A DNA stretch of 64,000 bases from Parabacteroides acidifaciens (lineage in GTDB: Bacteria > Bacteroidota > Bacteroidia > Bacteroidales > Tannerellaceae), in the NCBI RefSeq assembly GCF_003363715.1, contig NZ_QREV01000008.1, forward strand, positions 71,770 to 135,769, in the 5' to 3' direction. Position numbers and translations under genes: made by a program. Below are positions 8,894 through 19,464 of the stretch, piece after piece (position 1 is the first letter of the stretch; each line of letters begins with the position of its first letter). Below the pieces are notes generated by a model. The model ran no database searches. It was not told where the DNA came from and worked only from the letters and a program-made list of their open reading frames with translations.

Positions 8894-9099
8894 ATGTTTG
8901 AACAACACCGTTTTAGGAAGTTGAAAAATCAAGTTTCTCTCTCGGTATAGCGTTTATTTTGGCCAATATCTTCTTTAGTTTAGCATTTGTGTATTTCCCA
9001 TTCGTGTTCTATTTAGCTCCTTATTATGAGTATGTAGCAAGTTACTTATCAAATTCAGCCTCTTTGAGGGTCAAATATGGTTTTGCAAATGGTGACTGA
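8894..9099 (+). pseudogene. Frameshifted small membrane-protein remnant
   Basis: An ATG at 8894 opens a basic peptide (MFEQHRFRKLKNQVSLSV) that stops at 8948-8950. One frame over, the sequence continues as a strongly hydrophobic segment (GIAFILANIFFSLAFVYF) and runs to a TGA at 9097-9099. A single-base change near 8943 would join them into a protein of about 68 aa with a positive N-terminus and a membrane span. It is on the plus strand, opposite to its neighbours, and no homologue is recognised. Otherwise the 8812-9303 gap holds only the inverted-repeat structure at 9153-9308. Confidence 0.35.
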
Positions 9100-9152
9100 C
9101 AAGACATAAACAAGGTCAGCAGGAATTTTTTACATAAATGGACATGAATGTA

Positions 9153-9308
9153 TATAACCTAAAATAAGAATAAATTTTAATAAGGGCTGCCCAAAAAGAA
9201 AAAAATGCAGTTGCCATCCTATAGATACTTGCAGAAAGGATAAAATTTACTTTTAGACCTTTTGGGATAGCCCTTATTAATACTTCAGATAAAATTCCTT
9301 AGGTTATA
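9153..9308. repeat. Nested inverted repeats at the 3' end of the helicase gene (MITE-like or terminator)
   Basis: Inner arms TTAATAAGGGCTGCCCAAAA (about 9178-9196) and its near-complement ending CCCTTATTAA (about 9261-9280) enclose about 65 bp. Outer arms TATAACCTAA (9153-9162) and TTAGGTTATA (9299-9308) bracket them. The helicase stop codon lies in the right outer arm. The inner arms resemble insertion-sequence termini of the GGGCTnnCCCAAAA sort, which suggests a small non-autonomous element. A simple terminator is the alternative. Confidence 0.6.
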
Positions 9309-12300
9309 TTTTCAATCCTTTGGACCGGGTTTCCTCCTTGGCATACAGTCCCGGACGCCCGATTATGACATGGTTGGCAACGATACTATCCGCCGGACTG
9401 CGTATCTGCGGCGGTGCATTTTCGGGATATTGCGCCTGCCTGTTCCTCACATCTTCCGCTTCCGGCTTGAGCTGTTGCCCTTCATTCTCCTTTTCTGCGA
9501 CTTCGGGCGTGGGTGGCGCAAGCTCCAGCTGAATTTTTCGGTCAAGGGCGGCAAGTTCGGACTTCAACTGCTTCAGCTCGTCCTCCTTCTTCCACACCTT
9601 ACCCGCTATCTCCTGTAACTGCGGTATCTCCATCTCCAGCACCTCGTTCTTCGCCTTGTACTGGTCGATGATGGAGGGTATCCTCTCCATCGCGTTGAGG
9701 AAGTTGCGGGCGGCGGCCAACGGGTCAGCCATCGCCAGATGCCCGTTGTTGTAGGTGTACTTGTAGTTCCCCTCGACCACGAAGCGGTTGTCGGTGAACT
9801 CCAATCCCTCTTTGAGTATCCTTTCGCTCACCACCTTTATCGGAAAACCGTAAAGTTCACCGACCTGCGTGTACAACCCTCCGGTCGTGGCATTCTTGGC
9901 TATCTCCTGCAAACGCTTTCCGATGACCTTCTCATCGGCGGAATCCACTCCGTCCACCTTTATTATATTAAGGCGGTTGCCCTCCTTGTCGGTCTGCACC
10001 ACCGACAGGAAGCGGTTCCAGTCCTCCGTCATGGCATCTATGAAAGCCGTGTTGTTGCGCAACTCGCCGGTCTTTGACTCCAGCTTGAACTCCGAATCAC
10101 GCTTGCCCTTGTTGAACGACTTGCGTTCCCCTTCGAGCGATGCGATCCGCTTTTCCAGTTTCGCCTTGTCCAACAGGTCGGTATTGCCGGAGAGCAACGC
10201 CATGTATTCCGAGAAATTCATGCCCGATTTTTCGTCCATTGCCCCCTCGTCGATGGTACGCGCACCCATCGCACCGCTTTTGAGCTGGCTTATGAAAGTC
10301 TGCTTGCAGTGCAGGAGGTTGAACTTGTAGCTGTCCAGTGACTTCTCCACCGCGTAGATGATTACATCCACGTTGTTCCCGGCGAAATGTTTGGCAATCT
10401 CATTACCTGCCCTAACTCCGCGTCCGTCACGCTGTTGCAAGTCGGACGGTCGCCACGGCGTATCGAGATGATGGATAGCCACACACCGTTTCTGGGCGTT
10501 CACACCCGTTCCGAGCATAGAGGTAGAGCCGAACAGCACACGCACCGTCCCGGCGTTCATGGCGTCTATCACCGCCTTCCGCGCCTTGTCGGTCTTGCAC
10601 TCCTGAATGAAGCGCACCTCGCTTGGCGGTATACCGTAGTCCTCCGTCAGTTTGCGCTTGATTTCCGAATAGACGTTCCACCCGTCGCCCGGCTGGTATG
10701 TCCCCAAATCAGAGAAAACGAACTGCGTGCCTTTCTGGGCGTCGTATTTTTGATAATACTCCGCGATCATCTTGGCACAGTGACTCGCTTTGTTGTCGGG
10801 ATGATCTTCGTAATTCGGGTCTATCATGCGCATGTCGAGTGCCATTTTCCGGGCATAGTCCGTGGCGATGAGCATCTTCGCCTTTTCTTCCGTTTCCGAA
10901 AGCGGCAGCCTGCCCAACAAGGTGGCATCGCCCGTCTTGGCGAACTGCATCAGTTTCTGTATGAAGTCCTCCTGTTCCGGCGTGGGCGGTATATGGTGCA
11001 GTATCTCGTTCTTGGCAGGACGGTCAACGCCCACATCCTCCGCCGTGCGGTAGTCCGTGATTTCATTATAGAAGGCGGCAAGCTCCGGCACTTTGATGAA
11101 GTAGCGGAAACGCTCCTTCTGGACCACATTGTTCGTCACGTTAAATTCAAAATCCGTCGTCTTCTTGGCAAATATCGCCGCCCAAGCGTCGAAACACCTT
11201 ATGTCCTGCCGTTCCAGCTCCTTCGGGCGCAGGTACTTGAACAGCAGGTACAATTCAGTCAGTGAGTTGCTGATAGTCGTGCCGGAGAGGAAGGTCGCAC
11301 CCAAGTCTTTTCCTGTGCGCTCCTGTATGGTGCGTATGGCAAAGAGCATGTTAAGTGCCTTCTGGCTTCCCTCGCTGTTTCCCAATCCCGCCACACGGTC
11401 GTGGCGCGTGTTGAAAGTCAGATTCTTGAACTGGTGGCTCTCATCTATGAAGATGTGGTCGATGCCCATCTGCTTGAAATCCACCACGTCGTCCGTGCGT
11501 GACTTTATGGCGTGTTCCACCTTCTCCAGCTTCGCTTCAAGGTTGTGCTTGCGCTTCTCCAATCCTTTCAGCATCGCCCGCGACACGTTCTTTCCCTGCT
11601 GCCGTAGCACTTCGAGGTTTTCCTCCACCGTGTCAAGCTCTGCTTGCAGGATGCGCTGCTGCAATTCCGGCGACTGCGGTATCTTGCCGAACTGGTCGTG
11701 CGACATGATGACGCAATCGTAGTCGTTGTTCTTTATATTATTGAAGAAGCGCACACGGTTGGCGGTCGAAAAGTCCTTCTCCGAAGCGTACAGAATACGT
11801 GCGTTGGGATATGCCGCCTGATAGGTGGCTGCAATCTCCGCAACGTTGGCTTTCAGCCCGATAATCATCGGCTTGTGTGCCAAATTCAGACGCTTCATCT
11901 CATGCGCGGCGATGCACATTATCAGCGTCTTACCGGTTCCCACCTCGTGGTCGCAAATTCCGCCGCCGTTCTGTTTCAACATCCAGACGCAATCCATCTG
12001 TGAGGGATAGACGCTCTTGATACCCCGGCTTGCCAGCCCTTTCAGGTTGAGGTCGGGAAAGGTCTGATGGGAGCCGTCGTAGCGCGGGCGCACGAAACAG
12101 TTGAACTTGCGGTTATACATCGTCACAAGCCGCTCCTTGAACTGCGGCGACTGCTCTTCGAGCCATTCGGAGAAGCCGTTTCGTATCTCGTCAATCTTGG
12201 CGTTGGCGAGTTGTATTCCCTCGCTGTCGCGCATCTTGATGTCGTTGCCATGCTCGTCCTTGCCGATGGACTTCATCATGTCAGGGCAGGTGTTGTGCAG

Positions 12301-15120
12301 GGCGTGTTTTAGGAGGTGCATACCGTCATAGTTCCGGTAATACCCCTTCACCAGAAACTCGTCCGTGATTTTCATGGTGCGGTAGCCGCACACCACCGAA
12401 AACTCGTCCATGCTTGCGGAATAGGCGATTTTCACCTCCGTGTCGAACAGCCGGCTCATGTAGGCGGCATAGACACCCGTCGGAATCCAGCGTTCCCCGA
12501 AATTGAAGTCCAGATCCTCGAAGGCGATGCGCTGCGGCTCGGCATCTTTCAGAGCCTCCAACGCCTGCTTCACCTCCGGCATACGCTCATTTTCGGGATT
12601 GTCACCCATCCATGCCTCTATGCGTTCCGCTTTCTCTATGACATTTCCGGCGATGAAACGGTCTTTGATTTCGTAACCGGTCACGAGCGGATTGTAGTAG
12701 ATGCGCCCTTGCAGGGCAGTGAGCAAATCCTCCGCCGTGCTGTCGGTTATCTCCCGCATATAGTCGAGATTGACCGTACCATATTTGTTGAGCGACGCAG
12801 ACAGGGCTTCTTCGGGAGAGCCTACGTTGGCATGGCTCTCCACCGCGAAGGAAACAGGATGCTCGAAGATGTCCGCCTTGACGAACTTTCCGTTTTCCAT
12901 CCGTTCCAGCGAAAGGATGTCGCGCCCGCCCGCATCCATCATCACTAACTTCACGTTCTGCTTGGCGTTGAGGTTGCCGTAGCGCATGACAAACTCATCG
13001 TAACAGGTATTCAGATGCTCTCGCCACGGAACATTTGCCTCGCGCCGGAGCGATTCATAACGGTACAGACGCTCGTAGGCGTCACGCAGCGACACATACA
13101 ACAACGCCTTTTCCTTCTGGTATCCTTTCAGGTCGAGCGGCTGGAATGTCGCCCCGTATGGCGTGATGTCTTTCAGGTAGCCGATGTTATGACGCCCCCG
13201 GTCAGCCACCAGCGACCCTTCGCGCAGGTGCATCTCCGGCGTGCGGTGGTAGGCACGCGGAGAAAGGTCCACGACTTCCTCCTTCGGCTTTTCCGCTTCG
13301 ATGTCGGGGAAAAGGAAAGTCCCCACCGCTTCCGATGGGGTATCTGTAACGGCAGGTGCGGCGACTGCCTCCGGCTGTGTTTCCTCCTGTCGTGGCTGCT
13401 CACGGGAAGTTTCCGGCACGGCTTTCACTTCCGTCTTTTCCGCCACTTGTTTCTCGTTATGCTGCCTTGCCAGTTCCCGAAGTTCTTTCCTACGCTCCGG
13501 CGTCAAACCCATCATCATTTCATAGAAACCGTTGATGGGAGGATTGGTATCCCAGTCCAGTGTGGCATAGATGTCGTCCGGGTCGGCAGGCTTGGCGGTG
13601 TTCTCCGCTTTCACCTCCTTATTCTCCATTGCGGGTTTTGCAGTTGGAGCTGTCGGTGTAACCGTGACTTTCGGTTTGGGCGGAGTGGACTTTGCCGTAA
13701 CTGCCTTTTTCACCGTCTTTTTCTTTTTGGAGGTTTTCGGTTGGCTGACCTCTTCCGTCATCCCCCAGAGGTCAAGCAGGGTGAGCTGCACGCCTGCGGA
13801 ATATTGCGGGCGCGGTTCTATCTCCGGCTTTTCATCTGCGGGTTGCGGCTTTTCTGTCGGAGTTTCCACCGTCTGCGCCGAGGATACTGTTTCCAATTTT
13901 ATGGCAGGACGCTCTACTTTATTTTGAACGGCAACTTTTTCTTCCGTTCCTGCCTGCCGGATTGAACCCGAATACAAGCGCATGGCAAGCCTGTAATGGA
14001 AATCCTCGTCGAGCATACGGCGCAAATCCCCGGCGATGCCTGCTGCCTTGCCCTCGTGCAGATAAACCATAGCGGGCTTCCCGTAGGGGTCTGTGTCAAG
14101 TTTCGCCATCGTATGCACGATGCGTTCCGGGTGGTGGATGAAATAGGCGTTGTCGGTCAGGGCGGTTTTCGTGTCCGTCTGTATCACGGTCATCAGCCGC
14201 TCGTCCTGCGACATTTCCTTCTTGCTGAGGTTCTTTTGCAGGACAATCAGGTCACTGCCCACCTCCGTGCCCGCGTTGTCCGTGAACAGGTTGTTGGGCA
14301 GGCGTATCGCGGATACCAGATTGGCCTGACTGAACAGCTCGTTACGCACGGAGGTCTTGGTGCTATTCAATACCCCTTGCGAGGTGATGAACGCCACGAT
14401 ACCGCCGTCACGCACGGCATCCAGTCCTTTGAGAAAGAAATAGTTGTGGATGGTTTTCTGGGCGGAGCGTCTGCCGAAAGAGTCGCTCCGCTGAAACTCC
14501 GCGTCGAACACGGCAATGTCACCGAACGGAATGTTGGACACCGCCAAGTCGAAATAATTGTTGAACGGTCTTTCGATTTTCTCAAAACCGCAGGTGCGCA
14601 TTTTCTGGTCGGGATAGAGATGCCTCAAGATTGTACCCGTGAGCAGATCCTTCTCGAAAGCCATCACATCCGCATTGGGGCTGTGCCGCAGCATGGAATC
14701 CACGAACACGCCGACACCTGCCGACGGTTCGAGCATACGGGCGGGGCGGACGCTGTAATCTGCCAGCACGTCCGCGATGGTGTCGGTTATCTCTTTGGGG
14801 GTGTAGAAAGCGGTCAGCACGGACGCTTTCAGCGAATCCACAAACCGCTTGTACTCTGTTTCGTCCTTGCTGTTCTCACGGATAAGCCTGTGCAGCTCCA
14901 CCGTCGGGGCGAACAGTTCGAGGTCGGATTTCGCCCACCGGACGGCATCCGTCAGTTCCTTTGCAGGGTTGAGGATACATTTCAGACCGCCGAAACCGCA
15001 GTACCTTTGAAGTATGGCACGCTCTTCGGTTGTCGCTGTCCTATTTTCCCTGTCAAGGATGAATGCCGTCCGTATCGCCTCGATGTTGTCCCGCAGTTTC
15101 TGTTTGCGGTTAAACGCCAT
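9304..15120 (-). CDS. Giant N6-adenine methylase-like / SNF2-type helicase protein of the conjugative transposon
   Basis: 1938 aa. The N-terminal 330 residues resemble an N-6 DNA methylase: EPSAGVGVF is a SAM-binding loop, and AVSNIPFGD stands in for the NPPF/Y catalytic motif (residues about 185-193), so activity is uncertain. A Pro/Lys/Glu-rich linker lies at about 400-630. The C-terminal half is a superfamily II helicase with [12 protein letters not shown] (Walker A), FIDESHQF (motif II), FLSGTTISN (motif III) and [12 protein letters not shown] (motif VI), then a coiled-coil tail. Known: such fused proteins are conserved in Bacteroidales conjugative elements; a role in DNA processing or in protecting incoming DNA is presumed, not shown. 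It overlaps the DUF1896 gene by 11 bases. Confidence 0.9.
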   Translation of the reverse strand: MAFNRKQKLRDNIEAIRTAFILDRENRTATTEERAILQRYCGFGGLKCILNPAKELTDAVRWAKSDLELFAPTVELHRLIRENSKDETEYKRFVDSLKASVLTAFYTPKEITDTIADVLADYSVRPARMLEPSAGVGVFVDSMLRHSPNADVMAFEKDLLTGTILRHLYPDQKMRTCGFEKIERPFNNYFDLAVSNIPFGDIAVFDAEFQRSDSFGRRSAQKTIHNYFFLKGLDAVRDGGIVAFITSQGVLNSTKTSVRNELFSQANLVSAIRLPNNLFTDNAGTEVGSDLIVLQKNLSKKEMSQDERLMTVIQTDTKTALTDNAYFIHHPERIVHTMAKLDTDPYGKPAMVYLHEGKAAGIAGDLRRMLDEDFHYRLAMRLYSGSIRQAGTEEKVAVQNKVERPAIKLETVSSAQTVETPTEKPQPADEKPEIEPRPQYSAGVQLTLLDLWGMTEEVSQPKTSKKKKTVKKAVTAKSTPPKPKVTVTPTAPTAKPAMENKEVKAENTAKPADPDDIYATLDWDTNPPINGFYEMMMGLTPERRKELRELARQHNEKQVAEKTEVKAVPETSREQPRQEETQPEAVAAPAVTDTPSEAVGTFLFPDIEAEKPKEEVVDLSPRAYHRTPEMHLREGSLVADRGRHNIGYLKDITPYGATFQPLDLKGYQKEKALLYVSLRDAYERLYRYESLRREANVPWREHLNTCYDEFVMRYGNLNAKQNVKLVMMDAGGRDILSLERMENGKFVKADIFEHPVSFAVESHANVGSPEEALSASLNKYGTVNLDYMREITDSTAEDLLTALQGRIYYNPLVTGYEIKDRFIAGNVIEKAERIEAWMGDNPENERMPEVKQALEALKDAEPQRIAFEDLDFNFGERWIPTGVYAAYMSRLFDTEVKIAYSASMDEFSVVCGYRTMKITDEFLVKGYYRNYDGMHLLKHALHNTCPDMMKSIGKDEHGNDIKMRDSEGIQLANAKIDEIRNGFSEWLEEQSPQFKERLVTMYNRKFNCFVRPRYDGSHQTFPDLNLKGLASRGIKSVYPSQMDCVWMLKQNGGGICDHEVGTGKTLIMCIAAHEMKRLNLAHKPMIIGLKANVAEIAATYQAAYPNARILYASEKDFSTANRVRFFNNIKNNDYDCVIMSHDQFGKIPQSPELQQRILQAELDTVEENLEVLRQQGKNVSRAMLKGLEKRKHNLEAKLEKVEHAIKSRTDDVVDFKQMGIDHIFIDESHQFKNLTFNTRHDRVAGLGNSEGSQKALNMLFAIRTIQERTGKDLGATFLSGTTISNSLTELYLLFKYLRPKELERQDIRCFDAWAAIFAKKTTDFEFNVTNNVVQKERFRYFIKVPELAAFYNEITDYRTAEDVGVDRPAKNEILHHIPPTPEQEDFIQKLMQFAKTGDATLLGRLPLSETEEKAKMLIATDYARKMALDMRMIDPNYEDHPDNKASHCAKMIAEYYQKYDAQKGTQFVFSDLGTYQPGDGWNVYSEIKRKLTEDYGIPPSEVRFIQECKTDKARKAVIDAMNAGTVRVLFGSTSMLGTGVNAQKRCVAIHHLDTPWRPSDLQQRDGRGVRAGNEIAKHFAGNNVDVIIYAVEKSLDSYKFNLLHCKQTFISQLKSGAMGARTIDEGAMDEKSGMNFSEYMALLSGNTDLLDKAKLEKRIASLEGERKSFNKGKRDSEFKLESKTGELRNNTAFIDAMTEDWNRFLSVVQTDKEGNRLNIIKVDGVDSADEKVIGKRLQEIAKNATTGGLYTQVGELYGFPIKVVSERILKEGLEFTDNRFVVEGNYKYTYNNGHLAMADPLAAARNFLNAMERIPSIIDQYKAKNEVLEMEIPQLQEIAGKVWKKEDELKQLKSELAALDRKIQLELAPPTPEVAEKENEGQQLKPEAEDVRNRQAQYPENAPPQIRSPADSIVANHVIIGRPGLYAKEETRSKGLKI

Positions 15121-15562
15121 ATTCGTCTAAGTAAAGGACGGTTGCTCCCGTCAGCTCCGTGTAGAGCAGGTCGTAATCGGAAGACAGGGCGAAATTGTCA
15201 TCCGAGAGGTCATAGACGGAGAACACGTTGCCGACAAGCGGCAGCAGTTTCAGGACAAAGGCTTCACGCTTCTCTTCCGGCACTTCATCGGCAAACTCGT
15301 TTTCCACGACTTCGCGGAGGATGGCGTAACGGGAATAATGCAGCCCGCGCAGCAGCGTGTCCATCGCCAGTTCCTGCGCACCATCGGCGGGATAGCCTTC
15401 AAGCCGTGCCCTCTCATACGTTTCGGCGGCACGGTCGGCCCGTTCCCGTATGAAAGCGGTGTCGTCAGCCTGTTCAAACTTGTTCGTGCGGAGATAGTCC
15501 AGCAGGTACAGACCGTAATAGGAAAAGTCGGTCTGACCCTCGTTTTTCTTCTTGTTGTTCAT
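15110..15562 (-). CDS. DUF1896 family protein
   Basis: 150 aa from the ATG at 15562 ([20 protein letters not shown]). The open frame extends to 15709, but that part crosses a terminator and reads as non-coding. A small cytosolic acidic protein, largely helical, with the family's [11 protein letters not shown] start and a central [14 protein letters not shown] segment. It is conserved between exc and the helicase gene in CTnDOT-like elements; its function is unknown. Its 3' end overlaps the start of the helicase gene, implying coupled translation. The 5' side carries the AATCCAAAGTA motif that also precedes exc. Confidence 0.8.
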   Translation of the reverse strand: MNNKKKNEGQTDFSYYGLYLLDYLRTNKFEQADDTAFIRERADRAAETYERARLEGYPADGAQELAMDTLLRGLHYSRYAILREVVENEFADEVPEEKREAFVLKLLPLVGNVFSVYDLSDDNFALSSDYDLLYTELTGATVLYLDEYGV

Positions 15563-15612
15563 TACTTTGGATTTAGCGGATTGATAATTAACGGGATAAT
15601 CGGTTGGAAAAA

Positions 15613-15647
15613 GGAAGAAAAAGGCACTCGGTATCCCTCCGAGTGCC
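15613..15647 (-). terminator. Terminator between exc and the DUF1896 gene
   Basis: On the minus strand GGCACTCGG / CCGAGTGCC (arms 15623-15631 and 15639-15647) forms a 9-bp GC-rich stem followed by TTTTTCTTCC. It is flanked by a wider inverted repeat, ACTTTGGATTTAGCGG (15564-15579) and its near-complement at 15649-15664. It should end most of the excision-operon transcript after exc. Confidence 0.8.
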
Positions 15648-15724
15648 ACCACTAAATCCAAAGTATGAGTGTAATCCGGTATCGAAGAACAATTCATTAC
15701 TCTGAACAAGTGGCAAAGTTAATA

Positions 15725-17812
15725 CTATTTCTTCCGTCCTGAAAATTTCTTGTCCTTTTTAGCCTCCGGGAACACAAAAGTCGTGTTATATTCCCCGTCA
15801 AAGGCGACAACAGCATCGAAACTCTTGCCCTGTTTGCTCTTGAACCCTTTGAGCAGCTTGGTATGCCCTTCGGTGAGCAGGTCTTTGATTTCATCGTCGG
15901 ACAGGGTGCGTCCCGCTTTCAGCCGGAACACGGGCAGTCCGCACTCCGTGTTGTCGCAGCGTACCACCTTGCCGTAGAACCGCATCCTGCCCGTGCCACA
16001 CTTGGGACACGCGCAGCCGGAGTCACGGCTGCCGAAGAGCTTGTCGCACGAGATCAGTTCGGAGGTTATCTCACGTGTGTACGCCTCTATCTCCTTGCGG
16101 AAGGTGTCGTCGGACAGTTCCCCGCGCTCGATACGCGCCAGCTCCTTTTCCCATTCGCCCGTCATGGCAACATCGGCGATGCGCATCGTCTTGACGACGG
16201 AATTGAGGGCAAGTCCTTTTTCGGTGGGAACAAGCGACTTCTTGCAGCGTTCCATGTAACCGCGCTTGAAAAGCGTTTCGATGATGGAGGCGCGTGTGGC
16301 GGGAGTACCGATGCCACAGTCCTTCATCGCCTGCCGCAGTGCGTCGTCCTCAATTTCCTTGCCCGCCGTTTCCATTGCCGAGAGCAGGGTGGCTTCGGTA
16401 TGCAGCGGCTTGGGTTTGGTCTTTCCTTCGGTAATGGACGAGCCTTTCGGTGTCAGCGTGTCGCCTTCCTGCCAGCCGGGGATGGTAATTTCCTCTTTTT
16501 CCTCGCCATAGACGGCACGCCATCCGGTTTGCTTCACGACGCTGCCTTTTACGGTAAACTCCACTCCGGCACATTCCGCCGTGACAGTGGTCACATCCTT
16601 GACGCATTTCTCAGAGAATGCCTCGACCATGCGCCCGGCAATCATCTGATAGATGGTATTGTCCTCTTTGGAGAGGAAGAGCGGTTTCTCACCCGTGACG
16701 AGCAGGGCATGGTGGTCTGTCACCTTGCCGTCGTCCACGCTGCGGCGTGTCGGGGCGGCTTTTGCCCGCACCTTGTCTTTCCATTCGGGCTGTGTGCCGA
16801 TGAAAGCGAGCAGTTTGGGAATTTCGGCAAACACGTCTTCGGGGATGTAGCGGCTTCCCGTTCTCGGATAGGTTATCAACTTCTTTTCGTAGAGTTTCTG
16901 CGCGATTTCAAGCGTCTGTTCCGCCGTGAAGCCGTGCTTGGCGTTGGCTTCTTTCTGGAGCGTGGTCAGGTCGTAGAGCAAGGGAGTTTCCTCCGTCTTC
17001 TCCTTGCGCTCGGCTTTCGTGACAGTGGCGCAACCTGCCGCCTTTACCTTATTATATAGTTCCATCGCCGGTTCTTTCTCTTTCCATTTCTCGGAGGATG
17101 AGAATTTCACGACTTCGCCGTCGCAACCGTCCGTTGCGATATGGAGCTGCCAGAATGCTTCGGACGTAAAGCGGCGGTTCTCCCAGTAGCGTTCACATAC
17201 CATAGCCAACGTTGGTGTCTGCACCCGCCCCACGGAATACGTGCCGTGTCCGGCGGCGATGGATAACGCCTGTGTGCCGTTGATGCCCACGAGCCAGTCG
17301 GATTCGCTCCGCGCTTTGGCGGCGAGGTAGAGGTTGTCGTATTTGCTGCCGTCTTCGAGTTTCCGCAGTCCCTCGCGGATAGCTTTGTCGGTGAGAGAGC
17401 TGATCCACAGGCGCACGAAAGGAGTGGTGCAACCCGTATAGTGGTAGAGGTAGCGGAAGATAAGCTCTCCCTCGCGTCCGGCATCGGTCGCCACGATGAT
17501 ATGTTCGCTTGTGTCGAACAGTCTTTTGATGACTTTTATCTGCGACACCACGCCGCTGTCGGGCTTGTAACCTTTCTCCGTCCTGACCTGACGGGGGACG
17601 AGCGTGAATGTGTCGGGAATAATCGGGAGGTTGTCACGGACAAATCCGCGCACGCCGTAGCCGTCGGGCATGGCAAGCTGAACGAGGTGTCCGAATGCCC
17701 ATGTCACGGCATAACCGCCTCCCTCGAAATATCCTTCCTCTCTCTTTGTCGCGCCCACGATGCGGGCGATTTCACGTGCCACGGAGGGCTTTTCTGCAAT
17801 GATTGTCTTCAT
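15725..17812 (-). CDS. exc: Exc, DNA topoisomerase III (type IA)
   Basis: 695 aa. The N-terminal Toprim domain starts MKTIIAEKPSVAREIARIVG and includes DAGREGELIFRY. The catalytic core has SVGRVQTPTLAM and the active-site Tyr in ITYPRTGSRYI (about residue 316). The C-terminus has a four-Cys zinc-ribbon (CACPKCGTGRMRFYG ... CDNTECG) and a Lys-rich tail. Known: Exc of CTnDOT relaxes supercoils and was found as an excision gene, although its catalytic activity is not strictly needed for excision in vitro. It lies at the end of the xis2c-xis2d-orf3-exc operon before a strong terminator. Full length. Confidence 0.95.
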   Translation of the reverse strand: MKTIIAEKPSVAREIARIVGATKREEGYFEGGGYAVTWAFGHLVQLAMPDGYGVRGFVRDNLPIIPDTFTLVPRQVRTEKGYKPDSGVVSQIKVIKRLFDTSEHIIVATDAGREGELIFRYLYHYTGCTTPFVRLWISSLTDKAIREGLRKLEDGSKYDNLYLAAKARSESDWLVGINGTQALSIAAGHGTYSVGRVQTPTLAMVCERYWENRRFTSEAFWQLHIATDGCDGEVVKFSSSEKWKEKEPAMELYNKVKAAGCATVTKAERKEKTEETPLLYDLTTLQKEANAKHGFTAEQTLEIAQKLYEKKLITYPRTGSRYIPEDVFAEIPKLLAFIGTQPEWKDKVRAKAAPTRRSVDDGKVTDHHALLVTGEKPLFLSKEDNTIYQMIAGRMVEAFSEKCVKDVTTVTAECAGVEFTVKGSVVKQTGWRAVYGEEKEEITIPGWQEGDTLTPKGSSITEGKTKPKPLHTEATLLSAMETAGKEIEDDALRQAMKDCGIGTPATRASIIETLFKRGYMERCKKSLVPTEKGLALNSVVKTMRIADVAMTGEWEKELARIERGELSDDTFRKEIEAYTREITSELISCDKLFGSRDSGCACPKCGTGRMRFYGKVVRCDNTECGLPVFRLKAGRTLSDDEIKDLLTEGHTKLLKGFKSKQGKSFDAVVAFDGEYNTTFVFPEAKKDKKFSGRKK

Positions 17813-17872
17813 GTCTTCTTCTTTTTTGTTGATACTTTGGATTTTATTTTGGATTCAGTGGCGGACACGGGA

Positions 17873-19444
17873 TTACATTTTCATGCCCTTGCCCGTTTTC
17901 TTCTGCGGCTTCTCCTGCTGCTGTTGCTGGCGGGCGTCCTTCGGGTTGGTCTGACCTTTCTGCAACGGCTCTCTCAGATTCTTTGTAGCCTCGTTGGTCT
18001 TGCCATCGTTGTTCACCGCCACCTGCGTGCGGCTCTCGTTGGACGGAGCAACCTGCTGTGCATTGTCAGGGTTCGTGTCGTAGCGGTACGGGCGTCCCTT
18101 CTCCGGGTTGAACTTGATATACATCGTGGCATGGAAGCCCTGCTTGTCGGTCACGTTCTCCAGCTTCACGGCTTTACCCGCCACATAGTCGGCTTTCTGC
18201 TGGTCGGTGAAGCTCACGCCGCTCCATTTGCTGATGGGGCGGATGCTGCCGTCCTCGTTCGTCCACGTGTTGCGGCGTTGCTCCTTCTTGGTCTGTGCGG
18301 CATTTTCCCCGCCCTGCGCCTGACTTTTCGATGTGTCGCCTTTGGTTTCCTGTGTCTGTGCGGTACGGGGCGACTTGCCGGTTCCCGGCACGAACTCCAC
18401 GCCGCGCTGCTCCACGTTCACTTGCAGGGTGGTGACGAACTTTCTGCCGTCGTTGCGCTCGATGAGCTTGTCGCGTACGGGCAGTCCGGCGCGGAGCATG
18501 TCCCGCTCCTGCGTGGTGATTTCCGTCTTGCCGATGCGCTCCGGGATGCGCACCCTGCTTGCCGGAATGTCCGTGATTTCATTCGTCTTGCGGTCGATGC
18601 TGATGTAGGAGGGGATGATCTCGCCCGTTTCCCTGTCCACAATGTCCACGACCCTACCGAGATTGCCCGTTTCGCGGAGGTTCTTCCGGTCATTGTCGGA
18701 GAATTTGTGTTCCTTGTACTCATCCAGCTTCTGCTCCTTGCGGATGAAGTGCGGCACGAGGCTGATGTTTCCCTCACCGTCCTTCTTGAAGGAGAGGCGG
18801 GCGTCCAGCTCGAATGATTCGCCGCCGAAGGTCGGTTTGACCTTTACCAAGTCGGACTTGCCATAGTTGAGCATCTTCGTAAGGTCGCCGGACTTTTCAA
18901 GGTTGTCCCGCTTTACGCCCCATCTGTCCTCCAGCTCCTGCCAGTTGATTTTACTCTCGTCGATGGGCTGGTAGCCACGTTTGCCCTGCATCTGTTCGGA
19001 TTTGTCCTGTTGCTGTTCTTTCCGTTGTTCCATGTTCTCCTGTTTTTGAGGTTCTTGTTTCTCTGTCTGTTGTGCTGCCATCTCTTCCTGCACCTTCTTC
19101 TCATAGTCGGAGGTGTCCACCTTGTGAGGGGCGAGCAGCTCCTTGTTCGCTTCGGGGTCTTTCAGCAGTTGCTTCATCACCTCTAAGAGATTTTCAGCTT
19201 GGTCTGCCGCAATGCGGTAGAAACCGAAGCGGCTGGGTTCCTTGCACTGCCGGAAGAAGTTCTTGAAGAAGTTGTCCAGCACGTCGCCATGTCGGTCGAA
19301 TTGCAGGAAACTCTGCGCGTTCTCCGCTTTTGCGGGGGTGCGCTTGGGTGTGCCGTCCGCGTTCAGCCCGGCTACCACGCTGATCTCGCCTGTCTTCTCG
19401 TCACGGACTACCAGCACGTCCTTTTCGTCTTTTTTCTTTGCCAT
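17873..19444 (-). CDS. DUF4099/DUF3945-type protein (orf3 of the excision operon)
   Basis: 523 aa, cytosolic, highly charged. The N-terminus (MAKKKDEKDVLVVRDEKTGE) is followed by an FLQFDRHGDVLDNFFKNFFRQ helix. A Gln/Lys-rich low-complexity stretch lies around 130-165. Two DUF3945-like repeats (about 280-330 and 390-460) carry ITDIPASRVRIPERIG and WTNEDGSIRPISKWSGVSF; the tail is again Gln-rich. In CTnDOT the corresponding gene, orf3, sits between xis2d and exc and was not essential for excision. Its biochemical role is unknown; a DNA- or nucleoprotein-binding function is a guess from composition. It lies 20 bases after xis2d and 60 before exc. Confidence 0.8.
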   Translation of the reverse strand: MAKKKDEKDVLVVRDEKTGEISVVAGLNADGTPKRTPAKAENAQSFLQFDRHGDVLDNFFKNFFRQCKEPSRFGFYRIAADQAENLLEVMKQLLKDPEANKELLAPHKVDTSDYEKKVQEEMAAQQTEKQEPQKQENMEQRKEQQQDKSEQMQGKRGYQPIDESKINWQELEDRWGVKRDNLEKSGDLTKMLNYGKSDLVKVKPTFGGESFELDARLSFKKDGEGNISLVPHFIRKEQKLDEYKEHKFSDNDRKNLRETGNLGRVVDIVDRETGEIIPSYISIDRKTNEITDIPASRVRIPERIGKTEITTQERDMLRAGLPVRDKLIERNDGRKFVTTLQVNVEQRGVEFVPGTGKSPRTAQTQETKGDTSKSQAQGGENAAQTKKEQRRNTWTNEDGSIRPISKWSGVSFTDQQKADYVAGKAVKLENVTDKQGFHATMYIKFNPEKGRPYRYDTNPDNAQQVAPSNESRTQVAVNNDGKTNEATKNLREPLQKGQTNPKDARQQQQQEKPQKKTGKGMKM

Positions 19445-19464
19445 CTGAAAAATGTTTTAATGGG

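Noticed and set aside
13996..15453. 485-codon plus-strand open frame inside the helicase and DUF1896 genes
   Set aside because: It is the antisense shadow of two well-supported minus-strand genes, with a His/Arg/Val-rich composition typical of such shadows.
15863..17059. 398-codon plus-strand frame within exc
   Set aside because: Antisense to the topoisomerase gene, whose motifs are all in the minus-strand frame.
17441..18817. 458-codon plus-strand frame across exc and the DUF3945 gene
   Set aside because: It spans two genes and their gap on the other strand; no domain is recognisable.
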